From Yarrowia lipolytica (taxonomy: Eukaryota; Ascomycota; Dipodascomycetes; Dipodascales): DNA of 64,000 nucleotides. Positions 52,961 to 64,000 of the stretch are shown here, one piece after another; position 1 is the stretch's first letter, and every line of letters starts with the position of its first letter. The notes beneath the pieces are model-generated. The model was not told where the DNA came from and ran no database searches. It saw only the letters and a list, made by a program, of their open reading frames with translations. The stretch is taken from contig NC_090774.1 in NCBI RefSeq assembly GCF_001761485.1, positions 1,612,001 through 1,676,000 of the forward strand. The letters are read 5' to 3'. A program made the translations under genes and the position numbers.

Positions 52961-53713
52961 ATGCCTGCCGGAACCGTGCCCACCAAGGATGACGTTCTCG
53001 TTCCCGAGACTCTCCTGAAGAAGCGAAAGAACGCCGACCAGATCCGAGCCGCCAAGGAGGCTGCTGCTGCCGAGAAGAAGGCCGCTAACGCCGAGAAGGA
53101 CAAGGTCATCTTCTCCCGAGCCGAGAAGTACGTCAAGGAGTACCGAGAGGCCGAGCGAGAGCAGATCCGACTCCGACGAGAGGCCAAGCTCAACGGCACC
53201 TTCTACGTCCCCGCCGAGCCCAAGCTCGTGTTCGTTATCCGAATCAAGGGTATCTCCAAGATGGCCCCCAAGCCCCGAAAGGTCCTGCAGCTCCTGCGAC
53301 TCCACCAGATCAACAACGGTGTCTTTGTGCGAATCACCAAGGCTACCGCCGAGCTTCTGCGAATCGTCGAGCCCTACATTGCCTTCGGTTACCCCAACCT
53401 GGCCTCCGTTCGACAGCTCGTCTACAAGCGAGGATACGGTAAGGTCAACAAGCAGCGAATCCCTCTTTCCGACAACGCCATCATTGAGGAGGCTCTCGGC
53501 AAGTACGGCATCATCTGCATGGAGGATCTGATCCACGAGATCTACACTGTTGGCCCTGCCTTCAAGCAGGCTTCCAACTTCCTGTGGCCCTTCAAGCTCT
53601 CCAACCCCTCCGGCGGCTGGGGTGTCCGACGAAAGTTCAAGCACTACATCGAGGGTGGCTCTACCGGTAACCGGGAGGAGAACATCAACGCTCTCATCAA
53701 GGCCCAGAACTAA
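52961..53713 (+). CDS. RPL7: 60S ribosomal protein L7 (uL30)
   Basis: 250 aa, the usual eukaryotic L7 length. A basic Lys/Ala-rich N-terminal helix ([20 protein letters not shown]) is followed by the uL30 fold. The fold includes [47 protein letters not shown] and the eukaryotic C-terminus [14 protein letters not shown]. The CDS has no intron, unlike the two-intron RPL7 genes of S. cerevisiae. Strong codon bias fits very high expression. Confidence 0.98.
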   Translation: MPAGTVPTKDDVLVPETLLKKRKNADQIRAAKEAAAAEKKAANAEKDKVIFSRAEKYVKEYREAEREQIRLRREAKLNGTFYVPAEPKLVFVIRIKGISKMAPKPRKVLQLLRLHQINNGVFVRITKATAELLRIVEPYIAFGYPNLASVRQLVYKRGYGKVNKQRIPLSDNAIIEEALGKYGIICMEDLIHEIYTVGPAFKQASNFLWPFKLSNPSGGWGVRRKFKHYIEGGSTGNREENINALIKAQN

Positions 53714-55500
53714 GTCTGTCTTTTGACGCAAAAATAAAATAAAATTATTCATTGAACGGACCACAGACTTTCATCAGTCGCCGTGTCTCAGTAAATTAAT
53801 GTAGCTTGTATGTACAAGTAATAAAGTGCAATACAAGAAATCTAACCGTTTATTCCAAAGAGTGGACTCTTGTCTGAGCGATAATTGTTGATTGTAGCTG
53901 TAGACGTACGACAAGACGCAAGATATCGACAATCTACACTGCTTCCTGCTCTAATGATGGAAGATCTATCTCATCTTTACCCGTTCATCCTTCAGCTCTG
54001 TTGGAGTTTTGCTTCAGAAATCGGGCATGATAACAGTGGTATAGGAACGTGTTAGCAAGAGCAATGCGACCAAATTAAATACCTCCATTTCAGTGATACC
54101 TCACCTATTGCGAGAGTTGTTTGCTCCTAATCTGAAGTTGATACCATCATATAGTTGAATACATTTGATCTTGTAGGAACATTGGTACGAGACAGGAGTG
54201 AAAGGAGTAGGTGGGTTCATGAAAGGATCGTTATAAGGGGGTTTAAAACTTGAAAAGGTTCTCTAGGTTGTATGAAAAAGTCGACTCTGGGATGGTTCAT
54301 GAGCGAGATAAGTTGATAAGAATGATTCAAATGCTTGATTTGATGGAAAAGTGGGTATTGCAAAGCACTTGGCATAGTCAGTGACGACATAGGATGTTTT
54401 GCTTAGGTCCGCATCGTATTTTTCATTATTTTAATTATTTTTCATTTTTTGCTCAAGGCTCTATCGGGTTCTCACAAGAGCTACAATACCTGCCTAAGGG
54501 GTATAAAAATGAAGGGAAAAATAATAAAAAATAGTAGAAAACAACCAAACAATGGCTACTTCTTCATTGGACGCGCTCATCGCTTCCTCTATCATTCTCG
54601 CCTGAATTCTCACATTGTCAAGAGTTCCTCACACACACAAAACATCACTGACACAAGCAATGGACTACATACATAATTCTGGTTCGAAAATGACCACAGG
54701 GACCCAGATAACATATATGTCCACTTTCCAAAGCTCTTTATTACAAATTCAGTTCTTATTTTGTCTCTAAAATCCTTGTAAGATCGGTTTATATCCCGGC
54801 AAAGTTGGAGTTTCTCGAATTTACCCTTGGTTTTTTTTTTTTTTTTTTTTTTTTTTTCCGATTTTTTTTTCGCCTTTTTTTAATCTCAATTTTCGAACAA
54901 GTTTAATTCGGCAGAAATCCCAAAAGTTGGTTTGACTTTTAGAAAATTGAGAAGAAAATTTTTGAGAAAATGATGAGAGGAAAACGAAAAATCTGAGGAA
55001 AATATATATTAAAAATTAGTAAGCAAAAAATGTATACACCTCAGAACAATACACAGATGAGAAACAGACGAAGAATATATTGTAGAGAGTGTACACAGTA
55101 GCAAATTATTGACCTCTAATACTTGTAGTGTTTCTTTCACTATCTTTAGTTCGTCTTTACAAAGAATCAATACAGCCCCTTTGATCTTGTTTACTTAGAC
55201 TTTCAACTGTACTTCAAGTAACATTGCTGGAGTGTATAGAAGCAAAAGAAACAGATTACAAGTATATAGCAAAATAACGGCCTTGTAATTTACAGCAATA
55301 GAACCAAATCAATCCAGGATTAAAAATATTCTCGCTACACTCACACTTTTAGTCCAAGTCTACACACATGACCTCCATCTACAACTTCAAGTATCAAGAT
55401 GCACATGCACAACACCAAACTTTAGAAGATCTTGAGGTGCACAGTTTCAGCACGATACCACACTACCACAGACACATCTCAGTATTTTCACACGACAACC
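53714..55500. other. 1.8 kb AT-rich region RPL7/CTK2
   Basis: Clearly more AT-rich than its surroundings, with A/T homopolymers and a T27 run. No frame is gene-like. I found no terminal repeats that would mark an insertion. Confidence 0.5.
54831..54857. repeat. T27 homopolymer
   Basis: Twenty-seven consecutive T, followed by CCGA and a further T9. On the minus strand it would be a poly(A) run. I see no retrotransposon-like sequence next to it. Confidence 0.95.
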
Positions 55501-56454
55501 ATGGCCACAGCGTCGCCATATCCATCCGACATCATCATGTCCAAGCCGTATCTCAGCGAAAACGCCATTCAGCAGATCCAGGCTCATTCCGTCTACACCA
55601 CCTATTCTCGGTACATGGCCCAGGCCAACATCGCGTTCAAAGTGCTTGAGGCGACATGCAAGAGCCTGCTGCTGCCCGTGCGCTCGTTCGGAACGGCCAT
55701 GGTACTCTTTTCGCGCTACTGTCTGCTCAACAACTCGTTGGACGGCACTTTCGAGGAGGTCCTCATTGCCTGTCTTGTTTGCGCCTGCAAAATCGAAGAT
55801 ACCGCCAAACGGGTGCGAGATGTTCATGGCGCCGTATACTTGTACTCAAAGGTGGCCATGGTGGCCTTTGATGCGTGCAAACCCAAGATCATGACGCTAG
55901 AGCTTCAGATTCTGGAGACGGTCACCTTTGACTTCCGAATCAGACACCCCCAACCATACATCATCAAGATCGCCAAGGCGCTGGGAGCCTCCAAGGAGAT
56001 AGCGCGCCTCGCATGGACCATTTCCATGGACACATACAGAACACACATGCATATGAAGCGTCCTCCACACACTATCGCACTGTCGTGTTTGATACTGGCT
56101 GGCAAGCTGAAGAACGAGACAAACATCTTCCCCATCAAGTCGGAACCATATAACTCGGATCGTTTGTCGGTGAATCATGCGCTTTTGGACCTCTTGGATC
56201 TCTACATGATCTACCTGGACAGCACCAAGCTGGGCGAACACAAGTACGAAAAGAGCGTGTTTTCACAACTACGAATTGCCGTGTCAAAGGAGGTGGAAAA
56301 CTCACATGTGGAGGAACATACGCTGAGTCACGAACAAGAACAAGCCATTTCAAAGCAACTTATTCGGGACAAAACTCGTTCTGATAAGGGAACCGTTCGG
56401 TATATTCTTGATTGGGAAATTCATCAGCTAGGAAAGTATGAGGAGGTTAATTAG
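55501..56454 (+). CDS. CTK2: Ctk2-like cyclin (CTDK-I beta subunit)
   Basis: 317 aa from the ATG at 55501; a second ATG lies at 55537. SKPYLSENAIQQIQ near the start parallels Ctk2 SRPFLSKRQIQRAQ. The first cyclin box (about 35-140) includes FGTAMVLFSRYCLL and the cyclin lysine in CLVCACKIEDT. LELQILETVTFDFRI and LAWTISMDTYRT match Ctk2 segments. A second, weaker box follows. The transcription-cyclin class (K/L/T/Ctk2) is firm and assignment to Ctk2 is likely. CTDK-I phosphorylates Ser2 of the RNA polymerase II tail. The gene ends 143 bp from the facing BET4 stop. Confidence 0.8.
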   Translation: MATASPYPSDIIMSKPYLSENAIQQIQAHSVYTTYSRYMAQANIAFKVLEATCKSLLLPVRSFGTAMVLFSRYCLLNNSLDGTFEEVLIACLVCACKIEDTAKRVRDVHGAVYLYSKVAMVAFDACKPKIMTLELQILETVTFDFRIRHPQPYIIKIAKALGASKEIARLAWTISMDTYRTHMHMKRPPHTIALSCLILAGKLKNETNIFPIKSEPYNSDRLSVNHALLDLLDLYMIYLDSTKLGEHKYEKSVFSQLRIAVSKEVENSHVEEHTLSHEQEQAISKQLIRDKTRSDKGTVRYILDWEIHQLGKYEEVN

Positions 56455-56597
56455 CATGCCGGTATGTACGATTGTAATCACATTTGGTCGATATTACCTG
56501 TAGGTGTACGTGCAGATCTCTCTTTGAATCAATATCGGTCTACTGTACTTGAAAGTCATTCATTTCATGCATTAGATCTTACAACACCGTCCTGGTT

Positions 56598-57688
56598 TCA
56601 GTGAGCTGAAACCACCACCTTCTCCCAGTCTTCATATTGGCCCTTTCTAAGGGCATCCTTCTCCTTGAGGTCACCAATGTGTTTGGTAAGAGTTCTACCA
56701 ACAGCTTCGGGTATTCTCTGTTTCTTGAGCTCATAAAGCATGATGGTGTAAAAGACAATCCAATAAATGCAATGACGGCAGTCTTTCTCATCCTCGTACA
56801 ACTCCGCAATTTCTTTGATGGTGGACTCCACTACTTCAATGTGGTATTCGGTAGAAATATCAGGATAGATGATTTCAGGCTTGGTCAACAACCATCGTAA
56901 GTAGAGCCAAACAGACTGGTCGTTGGGGTCCATAAAGATAGCATTCTTCACGTAGTCCAATTCCGAGCCGAAAAACGTCTTGGGATCACTGAGACGTTTT
57001 ACCAGCTTCTCGTCTGTGCACTTTCCCTGGCGTGTTTCCTCCATGAGTTCTGGAATGACCTTTGATCTCTGATGCCAGGCGGAAAAGTTTGAGAAGTTCT
57101 TGTTGATCTTTTCCTCGGTGAATTCAAACTCTTTGGGCTTGACAGCGCCTCTGTGGGCCTCAGGGAGCGTCTCCTCGTACTTGGCCAGCACATATCGTCT
57201 GTAGTTCCATGCGTGGAAGTTTCGTTCGTCTTTGGCAAGAGCATAAGTTACCATGGCCAGTTCCTTTTTCCAATCCGGCTTTGCGGCAGTTTCCAAACAC
57301 CATTTTCGGTGGTTCCACAGCCAGTAGGTCTTGGGGAACCGCATCAAACATTCCTGAACAAACTTGAGCTCTCCATCCAGAAAGTCGTCTTTGTCCTCCA
57401 GATTGGGCAAGATTCCGGTCTTCAGTATTTCTCGTCGGTAATTCCACATTGTGTAAAACTCGGGGTTGATCTTAATCAGCTTGGTATTGAGATCCAGCGC
57501 CTCCTTGTCGTGTTTTCCTTCTCGGCGAAACTGGTTCACCTGTGTCGAGAGGCCATTGTAGGCGTTGATCTTGCCCTTTTCTAGCTGCTTTTTTTCTGCC
57601 AACTGCTCGGCCGAGTATTTCTGCTTGCGCACGTTATGCTGGGTTAGTGGAAATCGGGTGGCAACAGCGGACTCGAGACACTTACCAT
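56598..57688 (-). CDS. BET4: Rab geranylgeranyltransferase alpha subunit Bet4 (spliced, ATG-only first exon)
   Basis: Complement of join 56598..57638 and 57686..57688, 347 aa. Exon 1 is the ATG alone. The spliced start M-HNVRKQKYSAEQ resembles the MHGxKR opening of Bet4 proteins. Five prenyltransferase alpha repeats are visible: MWNYRREIL, WLWNHRKWCLE, AWNYRRYVL, AWHQRSKVI and VWLYLRWLL. With Bet2 and the escort protein Mrs6 it attaches geranylgeranyl groups to Rab GTPases such as Ypt1 and Sec4. Without splicing there is no ATG ahead of the conserved N-terminus in this frame. Confidence 0.95.
57639..57685 (-). other. Intron of BET4, directly after the start codon
   Basis: 47 nt on the minus strand. 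Donor GTAAGT, acceptor ACTAAC followed by CCAG. The length is not a multiple of three, so retention would shift the frame. Confidence 0.9.
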
Positions 57689-58074
57689 GGTGTTGTGGTG
57701 GAGATAGGGACGATTAGGTGTTACTAATTAGAGAGAGCGTGCATTGAATGCGCTTAATAAGCGGAGTGGAGTAATCTGAAGACTAGAGCCAAAGTCGACG
57801 AATAAACACCAAGAACGACTGAAATTTGGAAATGAGGCTTCTGGAGCCTACATTTACGTTGGGTCGAAATCTGGGACCTATTCAGCACTCCTAATCAGCT
57901 ATTTTGTATCACCTCTTTTCGAATGGCTTATGTAATTAATCTTATACTTACTCTCTACCCAATATTAACCTTGCTGGAAATCCCGATTGGGAGGTAGATA
58001 TACAAACCGAAAACCGAATCAGTGCTACTCGACACTTGAAACAACTCGAAAAGTCGGTTCAGACACACGCGAAA
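57689..58074. promoter_or_regulatory. Divergent promoter BET4/MAD2
   Basis: 386 bp between start codons, AT-rich in the middle (57920-57970). No recognised factor site or TATA box. Confidence 0.45.
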
Positions 58075-58707
58075 ATGAATAAGGCGCCGACAAGAGACAG
58101 ATTATCGATCCGAGGATCGTCCAAGACGGTGGCGGAGTTCTTTGAGTACTCCATCAACACAATTCTGTACCAGCGGGGCATCTACCCGGCGGACGACTTC
58201 CAGCAGGTCAAAAAGTACGGTATCAATGTGCTGGTGACGGTGGACTCAGAGGTCAAGGCATACATTCGCAAGATCATGGGCCAATTACACAAATGGCTGG
58301 TGGGTGGCAAGATCCAGAAACTGATTGTGGCCATCACATCCAAAGAGTCTGGAGAAGTGGTGGAACGATGGCAATTTGACATTCACATTTCGGGCAAGGA
58401 CACAGACACGGCTTCAAAAGAAACCGACACAAAGACCAACGGCGACAAAAAGTCAGACGACCAGATCCAGCAGGAGATCCAGGCAATCATGCGCCAGATC
58501 ACCGCCTCCGTGTCGTTTCTGCCTGTCTTGGAAGATGAATGCACCTTCAACGTGCTGGTGTATGCCGAACAGGACGCCCCTGTGCCCCCCGAGTGGGCCG
58601 ACAGTGCCAACAGAGAGATTAAGAACCCGGAACAGGTTCAGCTCCGAAGCTTCTCCACTAATGAGCACAAGATTGATACTCTTGTTGCCTATAAGCTGGA
58701 CAGATGA
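58075..58707 (+). CDS. MAD2: Spindle checkpoint protein Mad2
   Basis: 210 aa from the ATG at 58075. One HORMA domain fills the protein: FFEYSINTILYQRGIYPADDF, VTVDSEVKAYIRKIMGQLHKWL and VVERWQFDI are the Mad2 hallmarks. The C-terminal safety-belt region ends KIDTLVAYKLDR. A charged loop (about 107-130, Lys/Thr/Asp rich) after ERWQFDIHI is somewhat longer than usual. Mad2 on unattached kinetochores sequesters Cdc20 and blocks the anaphase-promoting complex. Confidence 0.97.
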   Translation: MNKAPTRDRLSIRGSSKTVAEFFEYSINTILYQRGIYPADDFQQVKKYGINVLVTVDSEVKAYIRKIMGQLHKWLVGGKIQKLIVAITSKESGEVVERWQFDIHISGKDTDTASKETDTKTNGDKKSDDQIQQEIQAIMRQITASVSFLPVLEDECTFNVLVYAEQDAPVPPEWADSANREIKNPEQVQLRSFSTNEHKIDTLVAYKLDR

Positions 58708-59132
58708 AACCACTGACAAGTTTCCCACAACCAACACATCCCCAAGAGGACACCTTATCAAATCTCTCTCAAGTTCATGATGATGACCGTTAATGAATGA
58801 TAAGGGCCACTTGAGCCGTGTCAGTACCAATGCCACTTCCATGGTACACACAAATGCATACCCTTTTTCCATAGGAATATATCTAACGTCATAGAACCGT
58901 CAAACAAAGACTCGCACATGGAGATGAACAAGTACATACAGGTCTGTCCTCGGCAATTACAGCGATATTTGTAAGCACATTCGCTCGCTTAGACGGTATC
59001 TCACAGATCACACCTCTGAGACACGCCTCACTTGTAGTACATCACTACAAACTCACGTATACACTAGATTACCTTTATTAGGAAGCAATAATTAAATACT
59101 CTACATTGAAACTCTCATAGTTCCGAAACCTT
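58708..59132. other. Convergent 3' region MAD2/KAR2
   Basis: 425 bp between facing stop codons; nothing recognisable beyond 3' flank. Confidence 0.55.
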
Positions 59133-61145
59133 TTAAAGCTCATCGTGGAAAGGAGCCTCATCATCATCAGCGTAGAATCCACCGTCGTTGGACTCGTCTC
59201 CACCTTCTCCACCCTCGTAGATCTTGGAGGTGATGGGGTAGGCAATGGCAGACAGAGCCTCCTTCTTCTCCTCAAAGTCCTCCTTGGTGGCAGACACGGA
59301 GTTGGCCTCCAGCCACTCGAGAGTCTCGGTGACAGCGTCGTTGAGAGCCTCCTTGTCGTCGGCAGAAATCTTGCCACCGAGACCAGACTTGTCAGCAACC
59401 TGGTTTCGGAGAGAGTGGGCGTAGTTCTCGAGAGAGTTCTTAGCCTCAATGGTCTCTCGGATGAGAGCATCCTCCTCGGCAAATCGCTCAGCCTCCTCAA
59501 CCATTCGCTCAATCTCGTCCTTGGAGAGACGGCCCTTGTCGTTGGTGATGGTAATGGTCTCGGACTTGCCGGTGCCCTTATCGTGGGCGGTGACTCGCAG
59601 AATTCCGTTAGCGTCAAGCTCGAAGGTGACCTCAATCTGGGGGACACCTCGGGGAGCAGGGGGAATACCCTTGAGCTCGAACTTACCAAGCAGGTTGTTG
59701 TCCTTGGACATGGTTCGCTCTCCCTCAAAGACCTGAATCAGCACGGTAGACTGGTTGTCAACAGCGGTGGAGAAAATCTGGGACTTCTTGGTGGGGATGT
59801 TGGTGTTTCGGTTGATGAGCTTGGTCATGACACCACCAGTGGTCTCAATACCAAGAGTCAGGGGGTTAACATCGAGCAGGACAATGTCCTCAACACCGTC
59901 CTCGCCGGAAAGAACACCAGCCTGGACAGCAGCTCCGTAAGCAACAGCCTCATCGGGGTTGATACCCTTGGAGGCCTTCTTGCCGTCAAAGAACTTCTCC
60001 AGCAGCTCCTGGACCTTGGGGATTCGGGTGGAACCACCAACAAGAACAATGTCGTGGACATCCTCCTTCTTGACGCCAGAGTCCTTGAGAACCTGCTCAA
60101 CGGGCTTGAGGGTTCGCTTGAACAGATCAATGTTGAGCTCCTCGAACTTGGCTCGGGTCAGGGTCTCCGAGAAGTCCTCTCCATCGAAGAAGGACTCAAT
60201 CTCGATTCGAGTGGACATCTGGGAAGACAGAGTTCGCTTGGCCTTCTCAACCTCTCGCTTGAGCTTACCAATGGTCTTAGCGTTCTTGGTAATGTCGACG
60301 TCGTGCTTCTTGTTGTACTGCTTGACAAAGTGCTTGATGACTCGGTAGTCGAAATCCTCACCACCAAGATGGGTGTCACCAGCAGTGGCAAGAACCTCAA
60401 AGACACCAGACTCGATAGACAGAAGAGAAACATCGAAGGTTCCTCCACCAAGATCGTAGACAACAATCTGCTTCTCGTCATCGGTGTGGTCCAGGCCGTA
60501 GGCAATGGCGGCAGCGGTGGGCTCGTTAACAATTCGCAGAACGTTGAGACCAGCAATGATACCGGCATCCTTGGTGGCCTGTCGCTGGGCATCGTTGAAG
60601 TAGGCAGGGACGGTGACGACAGCGTGGGTGACCTTCTTGCCAAGGTAGTCCTGGGCAATGTCCTTCATCTTGGTAAGAATCATGGCGGAGATCTCCTCGG
60701 GGGTGTAGGTCTTCTTCTCGCCCTTGGTCTCGACAACAACAACGGGCTTGCCGTCCTTGTTCTTGACCTTGTAGGGGAAGTGCTTGATGTCTCGCTGGAC
60801 GGACTCGTCCTTGTACTTAAGACCAATGAGTCGCTTAATGTCGAAAATGGTGTTGAAAGGGTTGTTGGCAGCCTGGTTCTTGGCAGCGTCTCCAACGAGT
60901 CGCTCGTCCTCGGTGAAGGCCACGTAGGAGGGGGTGATTCGAGAACCCTGGTCGTTGGCCAGAATCTCGACTCGGCCACCCTTCATGACACCAACACAGG
61001 AGTAGGTGGTACCCAGATCGATACCAATGACGGTGCCATAAGAGTCCACGTCATCAGCCTGAACGCCGGCCTTGGAAAGGAAAGGCAGAAGGCATACCAG
61101 GAGGGCGTAAAAAACGACGCCCCACGAAGGCATAGAGAACTTCAT
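59133..61145 (-). CDS. KAR2: BiP/Kar2, ER lumenal Hsp70
   Basis: 670 aa. A signal peptide covers about 1-30 (hydrophobic [16 protein letters not shown]). The Hsp70 signatures [25 protein letters not shown] and [13 protein letters not shown] are all intact. The substrate-binding domain and lid follow. The C-terminus is HDEL, the ER retention signal. Kar2 drives Sec63-dependent import, folding and ER-associated degradation, and restrains Ire1. In this window it therefore works with Sec66 (import) and Npl4 (degradation). The promoter has a UPRE-like CAGCGTG. Codon bias is strong. Confidence 0.99.
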
Positions 61146-61442
61146 ATTTCGAGGTGGTTGTGTGTTTTGTACGGTTTTGTGGTAAAAACGGCACAGGTCT
61201 GTCGAAAGATGCAGAAAAGTGAAGCGGGGGGGACTAGCCTTCTATATAAACTCGAGTCGGATCAAGGTTAGTCATTACGTGTCTTCAAAAATTAGGTGGG
61301 TGCGTGGCAGGGTTCTGAGGCCGGGTAACCCACCTGAACTGAAGTAGAAAGGCGGGGGAAGTTTATCTGGCCGGTCTCAGGTGGCGGGTTTGGAGGTATT
61401 CGCGAGCGTCCACGTGACCTCCGAGCCCACACCTACGCGTCA

Positions 61443-61449
61443 CACGCTG
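61443..61449 (-). promoter_or_regulatory. UPRE core CAGCGTG upstream of KAR2
   Basis: CAGCGTG on the KAR2 coding strand, about 300 bp before the ATG. It matches the core of the yeast unfolded protein response element bound by Hac1. Binding is inferred. Confidence 0.6.
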
Positions 61450-62841
61450 CTACCAGCCATATCCCGGCTTTCCCCGTCTCAATCTCCCCGGCCATCATGC
61501 TTCTACCGCCTTCCACCCAACTCTTGTGCTGCTCTTCTCTCCACTCGGTTACGTGTCCAAACCTAAAGATGCCTTTGGCGTGCTTCACAGCGGTGGCAGG
61601 CATCGACAGGCATGAACAGACATTCCCTACACGGAGTGAACAGGGTCGTTTTGGGCAAGCTGCCAGGGTGGCAGTTTGAGGTGGCGACGGTGGCGACATT
61701 GACGGCGAGTCATGTGAGCAATTGCGGGATTGCGGGTTGCTGTGGAACCGCTCAATGACGTGTTAACAGCGTCTGTGTTATGTGTGGATGAAATGTGTGG
61801 TTTCTACCATATTCCACATGACACAGGCCAGTTAACCGTTGTGTGATTTGCCACATGGGACAGAACGGGGTCTTGGGCGTGTTACACAGACACAGTCAGA
61901 ACAACCAGACCCAAATCTCGTGACAACAAGACTCCTCAGAGATGCCAATGGCAATGTCCATGCCAACGCCAATTGTCATGGTCACTGGACTCCTCACATT
62001 GCCTGTGTGACCTTGTTTAAACATGTTCCTGCCCGCCACCACTCAAGGTTCCGAGTGGGAAAAGTTAAGTTGGCTAAATGACCAGAGCCATGCAGGTCGC
62101 GAAACATAATGGTCGTATTTATCGATGACGTGTCCTCTGAGCGGTCTGTGGAGAAGCTGATATCGCCACAGTGTGTGCAATTCTCGAGTTGTCGTTTGCT
62201 CACAATTGCCATAGAGGCCACGCGCTTGCACCTTCCCCGACACACCACTCGCTCCCACCGACGATTCACCTCCTTACTTCCTCATGCGACATCCACGCGT
62301 CTCATCTACCACCGCAAGTAGGGATTAACCGCCTGCCACATGATATTCTCATCGACAAGCATTTGCACACCATGTCACCAACTGCTGGCGGCCTCTCCTT
62401 CTAGCGGTATTAACACAAAATGTCTGGTAGTGGAGGAATTTAGACTGAAACGTGGGGAACTTCTCCAAACGATCAAGTTATTAATCATAATTTAATCGTT
62501 TTCTAACGCCCGCCGCCCCCGACTATTAGCCCTGTCACCAGAGTCTGTCAAAACACGTAAATCAAGATAGACACGATTTTTTCCCTCGACGATCACCGAC
62601 GATCACCCAGCTCGAATTATCCACGACCACGAAGCATTGCATCACCTCTGTCATGCCGCCTGCTAAATTACGTGCCGTACATGACGTGTGTGCTTCTTTG
62701 GCTTTCTCTTATTCGTTCCCCTGGATTAATTTATGCCATGCGCGTGGAGAAACTGAAAGTGAAAATGTCGAGGCATCCAATTCAGGACTAACCCAAACCC
62801 AGTCTTAGTCATCCATCTCGGAACTCGAACCACCCAGATCA

Positions 62842-62849
62842 ACCCTAAC
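62842..62849 (+). promoter_or_regulatory. ACCCTAAC box upstream of TAD2
   Basis: ACCCTAAC, about 125 bp before the TAD2 ATG. A GGACTAACCC, one base from the complement of the Yarrowia telomere unit, lies 57 bp further upstream. Confidence 0.5.
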
Positions 62850-62904
62850 CCTTATCGCAGGACGCTGAAAAAAAACAAGATTCTGCATCAGTTGACAGGG
62901 CTAA

Positions 62905-63642
<738 letters not shown>

Positions 63643-64000
63643 ACACGGACACGCATTATAGACATCAACTAATATACACACATTTACATCTACAGCACGA
63701 ATATGTACCAATGTATGTACATACATGAATGAGAAGCATCTACAAGTACAAGTACCCGTGCTCATACAAGCACATACCTGAGTCTTGTCTACAATTTCTG
63801 TTACAAATAGTCATACATACCCTCACTTTATTACTGCGAATTATCCCTCCAATTCCTTACCTTTGTGTGTCATTGTGCAACTCGAGCCCTGCTCTCTCTC
63901 GCACACAAGGAACCCGTAGATCCGTGGTGCAAACTGTCCATCGTGCTAAAATGTACAAGTGCAAACGTTTGATTTTTTGAAGTCTCTGGTTGATTTTTTG
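63643..64000. other. Right end of window, TAD2 3' flank
   Basis: About 360 bp of 3' flank with ACAAGTACAAGTAC-like stretches. No gene is recognised before the window ends. Confidence 0.5.

Noticed and set aside
59145-61271. 708-codon plus-strand frame opposite KAR2
   Set aside because: Antisense shadow of a highly biased gene, with no domain.

Overview
This is a eukaryotic chromosome segment from a yeast, most likely Yarrowia lipolytica or a close relative. Four things point there. Intergenic regions are long, giving about one gene per 2.8 kb. Highly expressed genes (eEF3, BiP, Hsp110, L7) use CGA heavily for arginine. Introns start with GTGAGT or GTAAGT and end with a CTAAC branch point placed directly before CAG. 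Most protein products align from memory with single S. cerevisiae or S. pombe orthologues. The species is inferred; no rDNA or mitochondrial marker is present.

I support 23 protein-coding genes. From left to right: a GYF-domain protein, SEC66, NPL4, the Hsp110 SSE1, translation factor YEF3, PRP38, a uridine-kinase-like P-loop kinase, a JMJD7-like JmjC oxygenase, ETF-alpha, a SulP/SLC26 transporter, an Xaa-Pro aminopeptidase, CBF5, SIS1, LST8, a SET-MYND protein, a Ser-rich GPI protein, an RFX factor, RPL7, a CTK2-like cyclin, BET4, MAD2, KAR2/BiP and TAD2. Three have introns at or very near the start codon. In NPL4 and BET4 the first exon is only the ATG. In the GYF gene the exon joint completes an N-terminal FGPEW motif. 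The RFX gene lies in two overlapping frames that meet in a CAG/CAA tract.

The layout is an ordinary alternation of divergent promoters and convergent ends. Two functional themes recur. One is ER and cytosolic protein quality control: SEC66, NPL4, SSE1, SIS1 and KAR2, three of which show recognisable stress elements (in-phase HSF sites at SSE1 and SIS1, a CAGCGTG UPRE core at KAR2). The other is translation and ribosome biogenesis: YEF3, CBF5, RPL7, TAD2 and the TOR subunit LST8. All five carry a telomere-like ACCCTAAC box (either strand) about 80-170 bp before the start codon.

The gaps (up to 4.1 kb) hold microsatellites, minisatellites and one unidentified broken coding remnant near 35 kb. 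I recognised no intact tRNA, 5S rRNA, CRISPR array, transposon or virus-like element. I did not find a new multi-gene system; the best leads are regulatory (ACCCTAAC boxes, step-type HSE) and the RFX frame change.
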